Positions 58,001-62,594 of a DNA stretch of 64,000 nt are shown here, piece by piece. The DNA is from Sceloporus undulatus (Eukaryota; Chordata; Lepidosauria; Squamata; Phrynosomatidae), in assembly GCF_019175285.1 (NCBI RefSeq), contig NC_056528.1, forward strand, positions 21,949,431 through 22,013,430, in the 5' to 3' direction. The notes under the pieces are model-generated. The model made no database searches, was not told the origin of the DNA, and saw only the letters and a program-made list of their open reading frames with translations. The first letter of the stretch is position 1. Each line of letters begins with the position of its first letter. The position numbers and the translations under genes were made by a program.

Positions 58001-61000
58001 GGCCAATAAGACCCCTCTTTTGGGGTAACCCATAGAAGAGAACTGGTGTGGTGTGGTGGTTGGACTGGGCTTCAGTAGTAGCCAGTAGTAGCCAGAGAAA
58101 TCAGTAGTAGCAGAACACGTTATAAACCATCCTGGGCATAAAATGCTGTTTGAAAACATTGAAATTCTGGACCATGCCAACAACTATCAGGTCAGAATGC
58201 ACAGGGAAGCCACTGAAATCCACAAACACCTAAACAACTTTAACAGGAAAAAAGAAACCCTGAAAGTAAACAAACTTTGGCTACCAGTCCTGAAAAACAC
58301 CAAAATTAAGACCTAGCAAAATGCAAATGAAAACCACCCGGGGTTCAGGGTTTTTCCCAGCAGACAATGGGTCACTAATTAAACAGACACAAATCCTTCT
58401 TGCATATTCTCCCACTCTGAGGCCTTGCAATTCAACAACAGAACAGCACACAGATTAACATTTAAATCACTCTTTCCAACCTAGGATCACACAGTATATG
58501 TATACCCCACTCACTTCCATGCCATTATTCTCTGAAGATGCCAGTCACAGATGCTGGCAAAGTATCAGGAACAAACTCTTCTAGAACATGGTCACATAGC
58601 CTGAAAACCCCACACAAAACTATGGATGCCGGCTGTGAAATCCTCCGACTTCACATTTGACTTCACAATACCCAGTCAGTCATGAAATTCACCAGGTAAC
58701 CTGTAACCAGTTTTCTTCTCAGCCTAACCTACCTTGTGGGGTTGCTGTGATGCTAACTGGGAAGATGGAAAGAGACATACATGGCCTTGTGCTCACTGGA
58801 GTTTGCTGTAAAGTAAACTTATCATGGGGTTTTCTTGGGAAGATTTGTTTAGAGGAGATTTGCCCTTGCCCTCCTCTGAGGCTGATAGAGTCCAAAGTCA
58901 CATTGTAGGTTTCCAAAGCGGAACAGGGATTCAAACCCTGGTCTCCTGATTTCTAGTCTGATGATCAAACTATTACACCATGCTGAAACTGCAAATACTA
59001 CAAGAACTACAAAATATTAACTCTATTACATGAACAAAGATCTACATAACATTATTTGCTAAACAAATGTTTTACCTACTTAAGCACTTAGATGTACTTG
59101 GATTTTTTTACACATGTACACAGATTATCTGGAACTACAATAACTCCAAGACTAAGTAACGTACTATTCAGATTCCTAAAATAAGCTGAACAGCTCTTAG
59201 AAAATATGACTGTTCTTCTTTGAAGTGCAAGAAGGGTAGTCACATTTTTGTGCACTGCTTAGTCTACTGTTAGAACTTGAATGGTAAGATATTTATACTT
59301 GTTGCACTAGTCTGTAAAGGGGAAAAAGTTTACAAGTTTGTAATGGAAACAATATATATGACATTTTGAGGTTTTCTGAAGGAGAAAAATGGGGTAAATG
59401 CTCTAACATCAGACACAAATTTCCTCCACCTTAGCCCAGACTACATGGAGTGGCTCAACCTTAAATCATTTTGAAAGGGTCCTTCTGATGCATTTGAAAA
59501 AAGGAAAGGGGCCTTAGTTTAAAGGCCTCTTCAATGGCCCTGTGAGAAGAGAAAGAAGAATACTGTGGGGCTTGAGAAATCATTGTCTAGCTCTTGATAG
59601 TGACTTGGGAATGGACATGTGTCAGAGGTGCTTTGCTTCAGAGTTTCCGCATGGCAGGGGGTTGGAGTGGATGGCCCTTGTGGTCTCTTCCAACTATATG
59701 ATTCTATGATTCTCATCCTTCCAAACATGGAGATTTAAATATGAGAGAAAATGGGAGCATTCCTGGAATTGCAGTCATGCCAGGCCCTCCCTGCTTAGCT
59801 CTACTATGCATCAGCTTTCCAAGAGGAGATGAGGAGATGGAAAAAGCCAACAAAAATGATGGATAATTGCATCACTGCCTCAGCATATACACCCCCTTAA
59901 GGGAAATGGGAGGATGGAGTTCCTTTGGCAAAAAGGTGTGACGCCTACAGAAGGACTGGAAAGGCGGAGGCTGCAGAAGAGCCAAGCAGGCCAGAGTGGA
60001 GCAGCTGGTGGATGTACAAAGATTTAAACACTGGTTCAGCCATTAAAGGAGACAAGAGGGTCATGACAGTCTGACAGCATGAGTTACCCTGCAGATAAGC
60101 TGCTATTATCAGGATTTTAAAAAAGGGTGAAATGCAATTTAGAAAGTTATAAACATGGCAGACGATTCACAAGAGTTAAATGAAACATCCATGTCCAGAA
60201 GCAATATGTATTTGATTGACAGATGTGGAGTAGAAATAATAGTTAATGTAAAACCACTAGTAGATGTACTGTCCAGGTCTTCATTCCTTCCCCCATTAAA
60301 TGTGTTTTAAACCGGTGAGTCCTGCCTGCACACATCTAAGGTGGGACTCCTTGGTGCAGCTGTGGAATCCAGCAGAACCCATTTGGTATATAGATTGACA
60401 CTACTCTAAAAATGGACAGGATCCTTTCATTCTCCATGTAAACAGCTTCCTGTCAAACGTCACTCAGCCATCAGGATTTGAATCCCACAGATGTCTGCAG
60501 CAGATTACAGGACATGTTTCACAGTGGAAGCTACCTGCGGGGTGGGTAAGGTTTCTCCCACTTTTTCATCTATGTATCATGGCACTGCCCCACTCCCCCC
60601 CCCCCCCCCTAAGGTATGAACAAAGGCTTAGGCCCGAAAGAGAAGAACAAAGGCATTCAACGTTTTCAAGAGCCCCTTTACACATTCAGGGGGCAGGGGA
60701 AAAGTAGAGGAAACTAGTTGCATGCTGCTTAACACATGCAGGTCAGCTCCCCCTTTCTAGTTTTCATCTGTATATTATTAGCATTAGCTGTCCTGAACAT
60801 CATTTTTGTTAGAAAGGTAAAATATGAATTTAATGAATAAAAAACAAAAAAAAATAGTTTGCAGTTAAAAGACAATACACTCAGATGATGTCCTATAGCA
60901 CAATGATCAACCATGACCTAGAACAGTCTCTTCGGTGGACCAGGTCATCCAGCAGAGATCAAAATACTTTTTTGGGCAGCTCTCCATCCCCTTCTCTCCC

Positions 61001-62594
61001 AGGGGAACCAACAAAACTGAGCCTGTGCCCATTCTGAAAACAGTCCAGGTTCAAGGATCTTAACAATCATCTTGCTAATTTGTATTCTGATATGTGATGT
61101 AGGTCCTTGTGCAGACCGCTAACTCAACAACAACAGCAATAATAATCAATGAAAAAACCCAGATCCATGTGTCAATTCTTCAGTATCACCTCCAGACTAT
61201 CAGAATCCTGAGAACAGCTACAGGAGGAAGTCTGTTCTGCCCAACACCTTGCTGACAGTGGGTGCTGCATAGAAACACCTCAGCAGGGGAAGCTGCTGAA
61301 CACTGACTGAATTAGGCAACTGATTCCCAGCCCAGTTATGTCTACCCTGACTGGCAGCTGCTCTCCTAGGCTGCAAAAGGTCTTTTTCACAGCATCTTCT
61401 TGCACTACACAACAGGACATTTTAATGCCTCCAAATCACATCATGCTACAGGATCCACACAGACGTAGAGCTGCAATGTAGGCCTTTCACAGTATTCTCA
61501 CCTGGATCTTTGTAAACAATGTCTCAACTGATCTCTCAATTTTTGCTGGTACTTTTTTGCCAGTCAATGTAACATTGTGGAACAAAACAACAACAACAAC
61601 AACAAAACCCAGACCAGACCACAACATTTTTCAGGAAACTAAGATATAGCAAAGCAGATATGACATACCCTAGATGTCACTAGGTTGTTCTCATTTAGGG
61701 GAAACCAAATTTTCTTTCTTTGCGGAACTGTGGAATTATCAATGGAGTCAAAGAATACTCCACTATATAGTGAGTACATGCTTTTATATTGATTTTATTT
61801 TATTTAAATCTGTTTTTATTTATTTGTATTTCACCCTATGTTTTTGGGTGGAATCACCTAGTGTTACTCTACCAGATGTGAGGCATTTCTACAGCCTATA
61901 ACACAAAAGAATTCTCACTAGAGTCAAGAAGTCCCTCCTAGTCCCTACAATACACATGTTTTATGCCAGAGGGTTAAGTGGAGACTCCAAAGGCTCACCA
62001 TCCTTTGGCTTCTTGCATGCCAACAGATCTTCTACTGCTGACCAAGTGGCTCTTTCCTTGTCAAACATGGAGCAATGTAGGAAGGTCAAAAGCCAGAACG
62101 GCACTTACTATGTTTGTTCTTCTTCTCCGGCAGAGGCGGTGGCTTCTCAAAATCACCAGTGGGTATTGGAACGACAAAGTCTGGCAGGAATTCGACGGGG
62201 GCTGGCGAGTTCCCTGGCTGGAAGGGCAGCACTGCGGCAAAAGGGGTGAAGGGCATTGCCTGAAGCAGGGCAGGGTTGGGTAAGTCTTCCTCTGAAATGT
62301 TATCATACTGCGAGGGATGTCTCTCCAGCAAGACCCTGCAGCCAGAGGTGTCAAAGGTGGAGGCAGCTGTCCCCCTCCTTTTCTTCTCTGGAAGAGCTGG
62401 AGGAATCTCAGGTGCCTGAGTAGTCACCGTGGGGCTGCAGTGCTCTGGCAGCTGGAAAGTGCGTCCAAGAAATGGGGATCCGGACTCCCCCAGAGACTCT
62501 GGCAGAGGACTGAGGACACCAGGTGCTTGCTGAGGTATCTGATCTGTGTTGGAGAGGTCCTGCTGCAGGAACTCATAGTCGGGATCATAATGAT
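23366..62594 (-). CDS. RAPGEF1: RAPGEF1 (C3G), eighteen coding exons to the stop; 5' end outside
   Basis: Guanine nucleotide exchange factor for Rap1 and R-Ras that binds the Crk SH3 domain and links adhesion and growth-factor signals to Rap1. The window holds 2618 coding nt: a split codon, 871 residues and stop. Order of parts: proline-rich Crk-binding region with three PxLPxK-type motifs ([30 protein letters not shown]); a Ser-rich variable region partly made of cassette exons; the REM domain from about [20 protein letters not shown]; and the CDC25 catalytic domain from [20 protein letters not shown] through [19 protein letters not shown] to the end [13 protein letters not shown]. All exon phases agree. 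The N-terminal exons lie beyond 64 kb; nothing in 62.6-64 kb looks like one. One intron (31731-34485) is of AT-AC type. Confidence 0.95.
24362..24475 (-). repeat. tRNA-derived SINE fragment, antisense
   Basis: The reverse strand reads GCTGTAGTTCAATGGCAGAG (A box) and ...AGGTTCACTCC (B box). Not a functional tRNA. In a RAPGEF1 intron. Confidence 0.55.
24535..24600 (+). repeat. CR1 LINE 3' end
   Basis: GGTTGGACTAGCTGGCCCTT then CTCTCCCAATTCTGGATTTT is a typical CR1 3' terminus on the plus strand. Confidence 0.65.
24630..24758 (-). CDS. RAPGEF1: RAPGEF1 coding exon ([20 protein letters not shown])
   Basis: Acceptor TCTCTGCAG, donor GTAAGT. Encodes [20 protein letters not shown] then [20 protein letters not shown] and QQ. 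It contains the LxDLTFxH helical-hairpin motif of RasGEFs. Confidence 0.96.
24860..25470 (+). repeat. CR1 LINE fragments, sense
   Basis: GCAAATGTGATTTTAGGCTG with CATAAGAAAAAGGAGC encodes the AKANAILGC-type end of CR1. 25270-25350 continues with 3'UTR phrases (AAGATGGCAGGACTAG, AGAAGAAACGTCTTGATAG). Interrupted and diverged. Confidence 0.5.
25543..25640 (-). CDS. RAPGEF1: RAPGEF1 coding exon ([19 protein letters not shown])
   Basis: Acceptor CCCTCCAG, donor GTGAGT. Encodes [20 protein letters not shown] then [13 protein letters not shown]. Confidence 0.95.
25800..25950 (+). repeat. CR1 LINE 3' end, sense
   Basis: TGGAGTCTCCTTCTTTGGAG, TTTAAGCAGAAGCTGGATGG and GACGGCCCTTGAGGTTTCTT are the CR1 3'UTR in the usual order. 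Confidence 0.75.
26111..26212 (-). CDS. RAPGEF1: RAPGEF1 coding exon ([20 protein letters not shown])
   Basis: Acceptor TCTCTGCAG, donor GTGAGC. 34 codons, phase 0-0: [20 protein letters not shown] then [14 protein letters not shown], the most conserved CDC25 block (NFNS.LAI.SAL). Confidence 0.96.
26452..26530 (-). CDS. RAPGEF1: RAPGEF1 coding exon ([20 protein letters not shown])
   Basis: Acceptor CCTTACAG, donor GTAAGT. Encodes [20 protein letters not shown] then FIKIMK. CDC25 domain. Confidence 0.95.
27159..27351. repeat. Palindromic MITE (family of 21198-21437)
   Basis: The arms share TCAATGATGCATGAGTCC and GGATGCATGTATCATTGA, with centre CTCCAGCCCTAAGGACTGGA. The right end CCATACCTCCACTGTGACTC...TTATTTTGGCTGTCTGTAAC matches the other copy; the left outer arm is shortened. 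Confidence 0.75.
27465..27560 (-). repeat. CR1 LINE 3' end, antisense
   Basis: CATAGAATCTCAAGAGTTGG, AACCACAAGGGCCATTTAGC and CCTGCCAGGCAGAAATA: reverse-strand CR1 terminus. Confidence 0.7.
27596..27690 (-). CDS. RAPGEF1: RAPGEF1 coding exon ([19 protein letters not shown])
   Basis: Acceptor CCCTTTCAG, donor GTAAGA. Encodes [20 protein letters not shown] then [15 protein letters not shown]25 domain. Confidence 0.95.
27838..28045 (-). repeat. Sauria-type tRNA SINE, antisense
   Basis: GGTAAAGGTAATCCCTTGAT, AGTCATAGCTGACTCTAAAG and CCAGCCTTCCGATTGTCAGA, ending CTTAACCACTAAGCCACCAC, which is a reverse tRNA head. A familiar lizard SINE. Confidence 0.6.
28428..28563. repeat. 136-bp head-to-head hairpin, perfect 12-bp target duplication
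   Basis: The left arm ends CGGGCTATGTGGCCATGTTC and the right arm starts GAACATGGCCACATAGCCCG: a long palindrome with a 20-25 nt centre. It is flanked by TATACTTGTTCA at 28416-28427 and again at 28564-28575. The arms are the same tail as 5108-5283, 50240-50335 and 58524-58656. The target duplication shows that the inverted structure was inserted as one unit. Confidence 0.8.
28952..29036 (-). CDS. RAPGEF1: RAPGEF1 coding exon ([20 protein letters not shown])
   Basis: Acceptor GTTTTCCAG, donor GTATGC. Encodes [20 protein letters not shown] then AELFYKIE: start of the CDC25 catalytic domain, with the IAEQLTLLD signature. Confidence 0.95.
29095..29420 (-). repeat. CR1 LINE 3' region, antisense
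   Basis: AGAATCCTAGAGTTGGAAGA, GACCCCAAGGGCCATCCAGC, ATGGCCATCCAGCCTCTGTT and GTCAGGAAATTCCTCCTAAT: long, clear CR1 3'UTR on the minus strand. Confidence 0.85.
30141..30326 (-). CDS. RAPGEF1: RAPGEF1 coding exon ([19 protein letters not shown])
   Basis: Acceptor TTTCTTAG, donor GTAAGG. Encodes [20 protein letters not shown] then [20 protein letters not shown] and LAARWVAAR, linking REM to CDC25. A stretch ([11 protein letters not shown]) differs from the human sequence as recalled, an ordinary variable linker. Confidence 0.94.
30515..30660. repeat. Interspersed repeat (GGACAGGTTGCTTACCTGTA family)
   Basis: GGACAGGTTGCTTACCTGTA and TTCTTTGAGTGGTCATCTGT are words I recognise from a repeat common in reptile and other amniote DNA. 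I cannot assign the class. Confidence 0.4.
30950..31170 (+). repeat. tRNA-derived squamate SINE, sense
   Basis: Head GCAGTGTGTAGTAGGGTGTT, B box CAGTTCAAATCCC, CORE-like GTGCAAGTCACAGTCTC, body CAGAGGAAGGCAATGGCAAC and tail GCACACAACAATATAAC. Confidence 0.75.
31638..31730 (-). CDS. RAPGEF1: RAPGEF1 coding exon after the AT-AC intron
   Basis: Starts ATATGAGAAG right after ...CAAC. Encodes [20 protein letters not shown] then [11 protein letters not shown]; donor GTGAGT. REM domain. Confidence 0.93.
31731..34485 (-). other. RAPGEF1: AT-AC (U12-type) intron of RAPGEF1
   Basis: Starts ATATCCTTTG, the U12 donor consensus. It ends TTCTTTAACTTGCCTTCAAC, where TTCTTTAAC matches the U12 branch site. 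The branch A (31743) is 12 nt from the terminal AC, in the usual U12 window. No GT-AG choice keeps the family sequence. The 2755-bp interior shows no gene or repeat I can name. Confidence 0.85.
34486..34570 (-). CDS. RAPGEF1: RAPGEF1 coding exon before the AT-AC intron
   Basis: Acceptor CTTCCTAG. Encodes [20 protein letters not shown] then ELIKKLQY and two bases of an Arg codon. No GT follows; the intron begins ATATCCTTT. Reading on in frame would give a non-family tail (YPLECLSAP), whereas the jump to 31730 restores LQYRYEKF. Confidence 0.92.
35546..35621 (-). CDS. RAPGEF1: RAPGEF1 coding exon ([14 protein letters not shown])
   Basis: Acceptor TATTGCAG, donor GTACTT. Encodes [20 protein letters not shown] then ETDRK; opens the REM domain. 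Confidence 0.94.
37416..37527 (-). CDS. RAPGEF1: RAPGEF1 coding exon ([19 protein letters not shown])
   Basis: Acceptor TTCATCCAG, donor GTAAGG. Encodes [20 protein letters not shown] then [17 protein letters not shown], highly conserved just before the REM domain. A hAT element lies 23 bp upstream of its acceptor. Confidence 0.93.
37559..37940. mobile_element. hAT-type DNA transposon, 382 bp, 8-bp target duplication
   Basis: Terminal inverted repeats CAGGGGTAGGCAAC and GTTGCCTACTCCTG, flanked by GGTTAGAC on both sides (37551-37558, 37941-37948). The GC-rich left end (CGGCCCGCGGGCCGGATG) is usual for such elements. No transposase; non-autonomous. It sits in a RAPGEF1 intron next to the acceptor of the exon at 37527. 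Confidence 0.92.
38030..39155 (+). mobile_element. L2-clade LINE, 3' part with open ORF2 end
   Basis: An uninterrupted frame to 38792 encodes the C-terminal end of a reverse transcriptase: [58 protein letters not shown] and [13 protein letters not shown]. The 3' end has TTAGATTGTAAGCCTGAGGG and TACAGCGCTTCATAAATAAA with an (ATA)n tail. 5'-truncated. The open frame of about 250 codons suggests a fairly young copy. Confidence 0.85.
39442..39530 (-). CDS. RAPGEF1: RAPGEF1 coding exon ([11 protein letters not shown]...)
   Basis: Acceptor TCTTCCAG, donor GTGGGA. Encodes [20 protein letters not shown] then [10 protein letters not shown]. Poorly conserved linker; accepted because phase and splice sites fit both neighbours. 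Confidence 0.85.
39668..40055. mobile_element. Tc/mariner-like DNA transposon fragment
   Basis: Left end ACCATATATACCTGACTATA with AGTCGACCTCATGTATAAG. Toward the right end, GGTAAGTCGACTCAG and CTAGACTTATACAT are the inverted equivalent. The right terminus runs into an (AAT)n-tailed LINE fragment. The ATAAGTCGAC pattern is common in reptile DNA. Confidence 0.55.
40050..40175 (-). repeat. LINE 3' end, antisense, with (AAT)n
   Basis: (AAT)12-like run followed by GTTTATTTATATCTTCCCGC and CTCTCCCAATTG, the reverse of a GGGAGGCGGGAAGATATAAA-type LINE end. Confidence 0.6.
41155..41275 (-). repeat. Squamate SINE fragment, antisense
   Basis: TTGTTGTTAGCTGTCCTCGA, ATCAACTCCAACTCATGGCG, ACCCTGTGGACGAGACATCT: a second tailed SINE family. 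A faint relative lies around 6255-6345. Confidence 0.6.
41500..43400. mobile_element. CR1 LINE mosaic with an inverted internal block
   Basis: 41500-42063 (sense) encodes [31 protein letters not shown] and [20 protein letters not shown], the start of the CR1 reverse transcriptase. 42064-42255 is antisense and encodes [20 protein letters not shown] and [19 protein letters not shown]. 42440-43400 is sense again: [19 protein letters not shown], then phrases for the VPQGS...[10 protein letters not shown] block and the 3' end. Coding frames are interrupted many times. Lies in a RAPGEF1 intron. Confidence 0.8.
43757..43849 (-). CDS. RAPGEF1: RAPGEF1 exon C ([13 protein letters not shown])
   Basis: 93 nt, phase 0-0, acceptor CCTGTAG, donor GTAAGT. 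Encodes [20 protein letters not shown] then [22 protein letters not shown] is present in some mammalian C3G isoforms as I recall. It contains a YVNL tyrosine that would suit SH2 binding (inference). Confidence 0.82.
44220..44712 (+). repeat. Three tRNA-SINE copies in a row
   Basis: At 44220, 44330 and 44490 there is a B-box-like start (GACCAGGGTTTGAATTCC; GACAAAGGTTCAAAACC; GACCAGGAGTTCCCCAC) followed by TGGAAACCCATTGGGTG-type body. The last ends in CTTGCAACAACAAGCC. Same family as 30950-31170. Confidence 0.65.
45172..45468 (-). CDS. RAPGEF1: RAPGEF1 putative cassette exon B (99 codons)
   Basis: 297 nt, phase 0-0, acceptor CTCCCACAG, donor GTGAGA. Encodes [20 protein letters not shown], then a Ser/Thr/Pro-rich low-complexity run, and ends [11 protein letters not shown]. 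Fits between exons A and C in frame. Known work describes brain-enriched C3G isoforms with extra exons here; that this exon is one of them is inference. Confidence 0.75.
45530..45595 (+). repeat. Purine tract (polypyrimidine on the RAPGEF1 strand)
   Basis: GGAGGGAGGGAGGGAGAGAG... on the plus strand, pyrimidine-only for about 60 nt in the RAPGEF1 pre-mRNA. It lies 62-125 nt upstream of cassette exon B. On the plus strand it also has G-quadruplex spacing. Confidence 0.8.
45600..48250 (-). other. RAPGEF1 intron stretch without recognised features
   Basis: Only low-level open frames with no family resemblance. Part of the long intron 45469-55976. Confidence 0.55.
48254..48446. mobile_element. 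Tigger-like MITE (193 bp), TA flanks
   Basis: Begins CAGTCTGTCCTTTCTTTACG and ends GTGTAAAGCGTGCCTG, with TA on each side. Internal CAGCATATGCTG palindrome, shared with 63180-63377. Confidence 0.7.
48676..48873 (+). repeat. 5S rRNA-derived SINE, sense
   Basis: CCAGATCCTGTCTGATCTCA then GAAGCTAAGAAGGGCCAG follow 5S rRNA closely. The body has GTCAATGGCAAACCACCTCT and GAGTATTCCTTGCC, and the tail GACTTGAAGGCAGAGAGAGA. Confidence 0.8.
49425..49520 (-). repeat. CR1 LINE 3' end, antisense
   Basis: ATGGAATCATAGAGTTGGAA, GAGACCACAAGGGCCATCCA and CCCCCTGCCATGCAGGAAA. Confidence 0.85.
50240..50335 (+). repeat. Penelope-like tail with hammerhead-like motif, 12-bp target duplication
   Basis: Starts CTTTCTCTGAAGATGCCAGC, continues GATGCTGGCGAAACGTC and ends CGCATAGCCCGAAAAACC plus A-rich. 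Flanks ACTGGCACATCA (50228-50239) and ACTGACACATCA (50336-50347) match at 11/12, so this 96-bp piece was inserted as such. The core CTGAAGA at 50246-50252, paired GCCAGC/GCTGGC and GAAA at 50273-50276 resemble a hammerhead ribozyme, with one extra U before the stem. The family name is inferred. Confidence 0.6.
51238..51320 (+). repeat. tRNA-derived SINE head
   Basis: ATGGCTCAGTGGCAAGACAC (A box) and GGGTTCAGTCCCAGG (B box); not a full tRNA. Confidence 0.55.
51368..51540 (-). repeat. CR1 LINE 3' region, antisense
   Basis: CATAGAATCATAGTGTTGGA, GACCCCAAGGGCCATTCAGT and CTGGCCATCCAACCTCTGTT. Confidence 0.85.
52225..52615 (+). repeat. Degenerate L2-like LINE 3' region
   Basis: TTAGATTGTAAGCCTAAGGG at 52504 repeats the L2 3' phrase at about 39044, and the end ACAAATAAATAAG is tail-like. 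The upstream part is too diverged to translate. Confidence 0.4.
53525..54210 (-). repeat. Long CR1 LINE 3' region, antisense
   Basis: Best CR1 copy in the window: from TAGAATCATAGAATTGGAAG at the 3' terminus through GGCCATCCAGTTCCAACCCT, GCTAAACATCCCCAGCTCCC and CACGCTCCAATTTCTCAACA to TGGACACAGAATTCCAGGTG. Confidence 0.9.
55125..55255 (+). repeat. Repeat tail with second hammerhead-like motif
   Basis: CCTGAGGAAGTGGGCTGGAG then CTCCCAAAAGCTTATGC and CAGGAACAGACTAATACAG belong to a reptile/amniote repeat whose usual form has AAGTGGGCT...AGCCCACGAAAGCTTATGC. The same CTGANGA / stem / GAAA layout as at 50240, but diverged here. Confidence 0.45.
55977..56135 (-). CDS. RAPGEF1: RAPGEF1 putative cassette exon A
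   Basis: 159 nt, phase 0-0, encoding [40 protein letters not shown] and [13 protein letters not shown]. Ser-rich, no domain. The acceptor is a CAGCAG tandem (start 56135 or 56132), preceded by an almost pure pyrimidine tract of about 60 nt; donor GTGAGT. I do not recall it in the usual human protein, so it is probably alternative. Confidence 0.75.
56139..56200 (+). repeat. Purine tract (polypyrimidine before cassette exon A)
   Basis: About 60 nt of nearly pure A/G on the plus strand, so C/U on the RAPGEF1 transcript, ending at the CAGCAG acceptor. Confidence 0.85.
57352..57554 (-). CDS. RAPGEF1: RAPGEF1 exon with third Crk-binding motif
   Basis: Acceptor TGTTCCAG, donor GTGAGT. Encodes [40 protein letters not shown] and [13 protein letters not shown]. 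Ends in phase 0, the junction at which the putative cassette exons begin. Confidence 0.95.
58524..58656 (+). repeat. Penelope-like tail, sense, with hammerhead-like core
   Basis: TTATTCTCTGAAGATGCCAG then CATAGCCTGAAAACCCCACA, GCCGGCTGTGAAATCCTCCG and ACTTCACATT. It extends about 40 nt further than the copy at 50240. The core is diverged after the stem. Confidence 0.55.
58700..58985 (-). repeat. MIR-like block and tRNA-derived squamate SINE, antisense
   Basis: 58720-58790: CAGCCTAACCTACCTTGTGG then GGTTGCTGTGATGC. 58810-58985: TCATGGGGTTTTCTTGGGAA, GATTTGTTTAGAGGAGATTT and GGATTCAAACCCTGGTCTCC, ending ACTATTACACCATGCTG, the reverse of the tRNA head. Confidence 0.7.
59640..59715 (+). repeat. 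CR1 LINE 3' end, sense
   Basis: GCAGGGGGTTGGAGTGGATG then GTGGTCTCTTCCAACTATAT and GATTCTATGATTCTC, the 8-bp terminal repeats of CR1. Confidence 0.85.
62109..62594 (-). CDS. RAPGEF1: RAPGEF1 large exon with two Crk-binding motifs
   Basis: 486 nt between CTCCCTAG and GTAAGT. Encodes [37 protein letters not shown], the Crk SH3 motif [42 protein letters not shown] and a second motif [12 protein letters not shown]. Strongly similar to the human exon as recalled. Confidence 0.95.

Larger units (their letters stand above)
57555..62108 (-). other. RAPGEF1 intron, mostly unassigned
   Basis: Apart from repeats at 58.5-59.0 and 59.64-59.72 kb and a C12-like run at 60594-60608 I recognise nothing coding or structured here. 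Confidence 0.6.
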
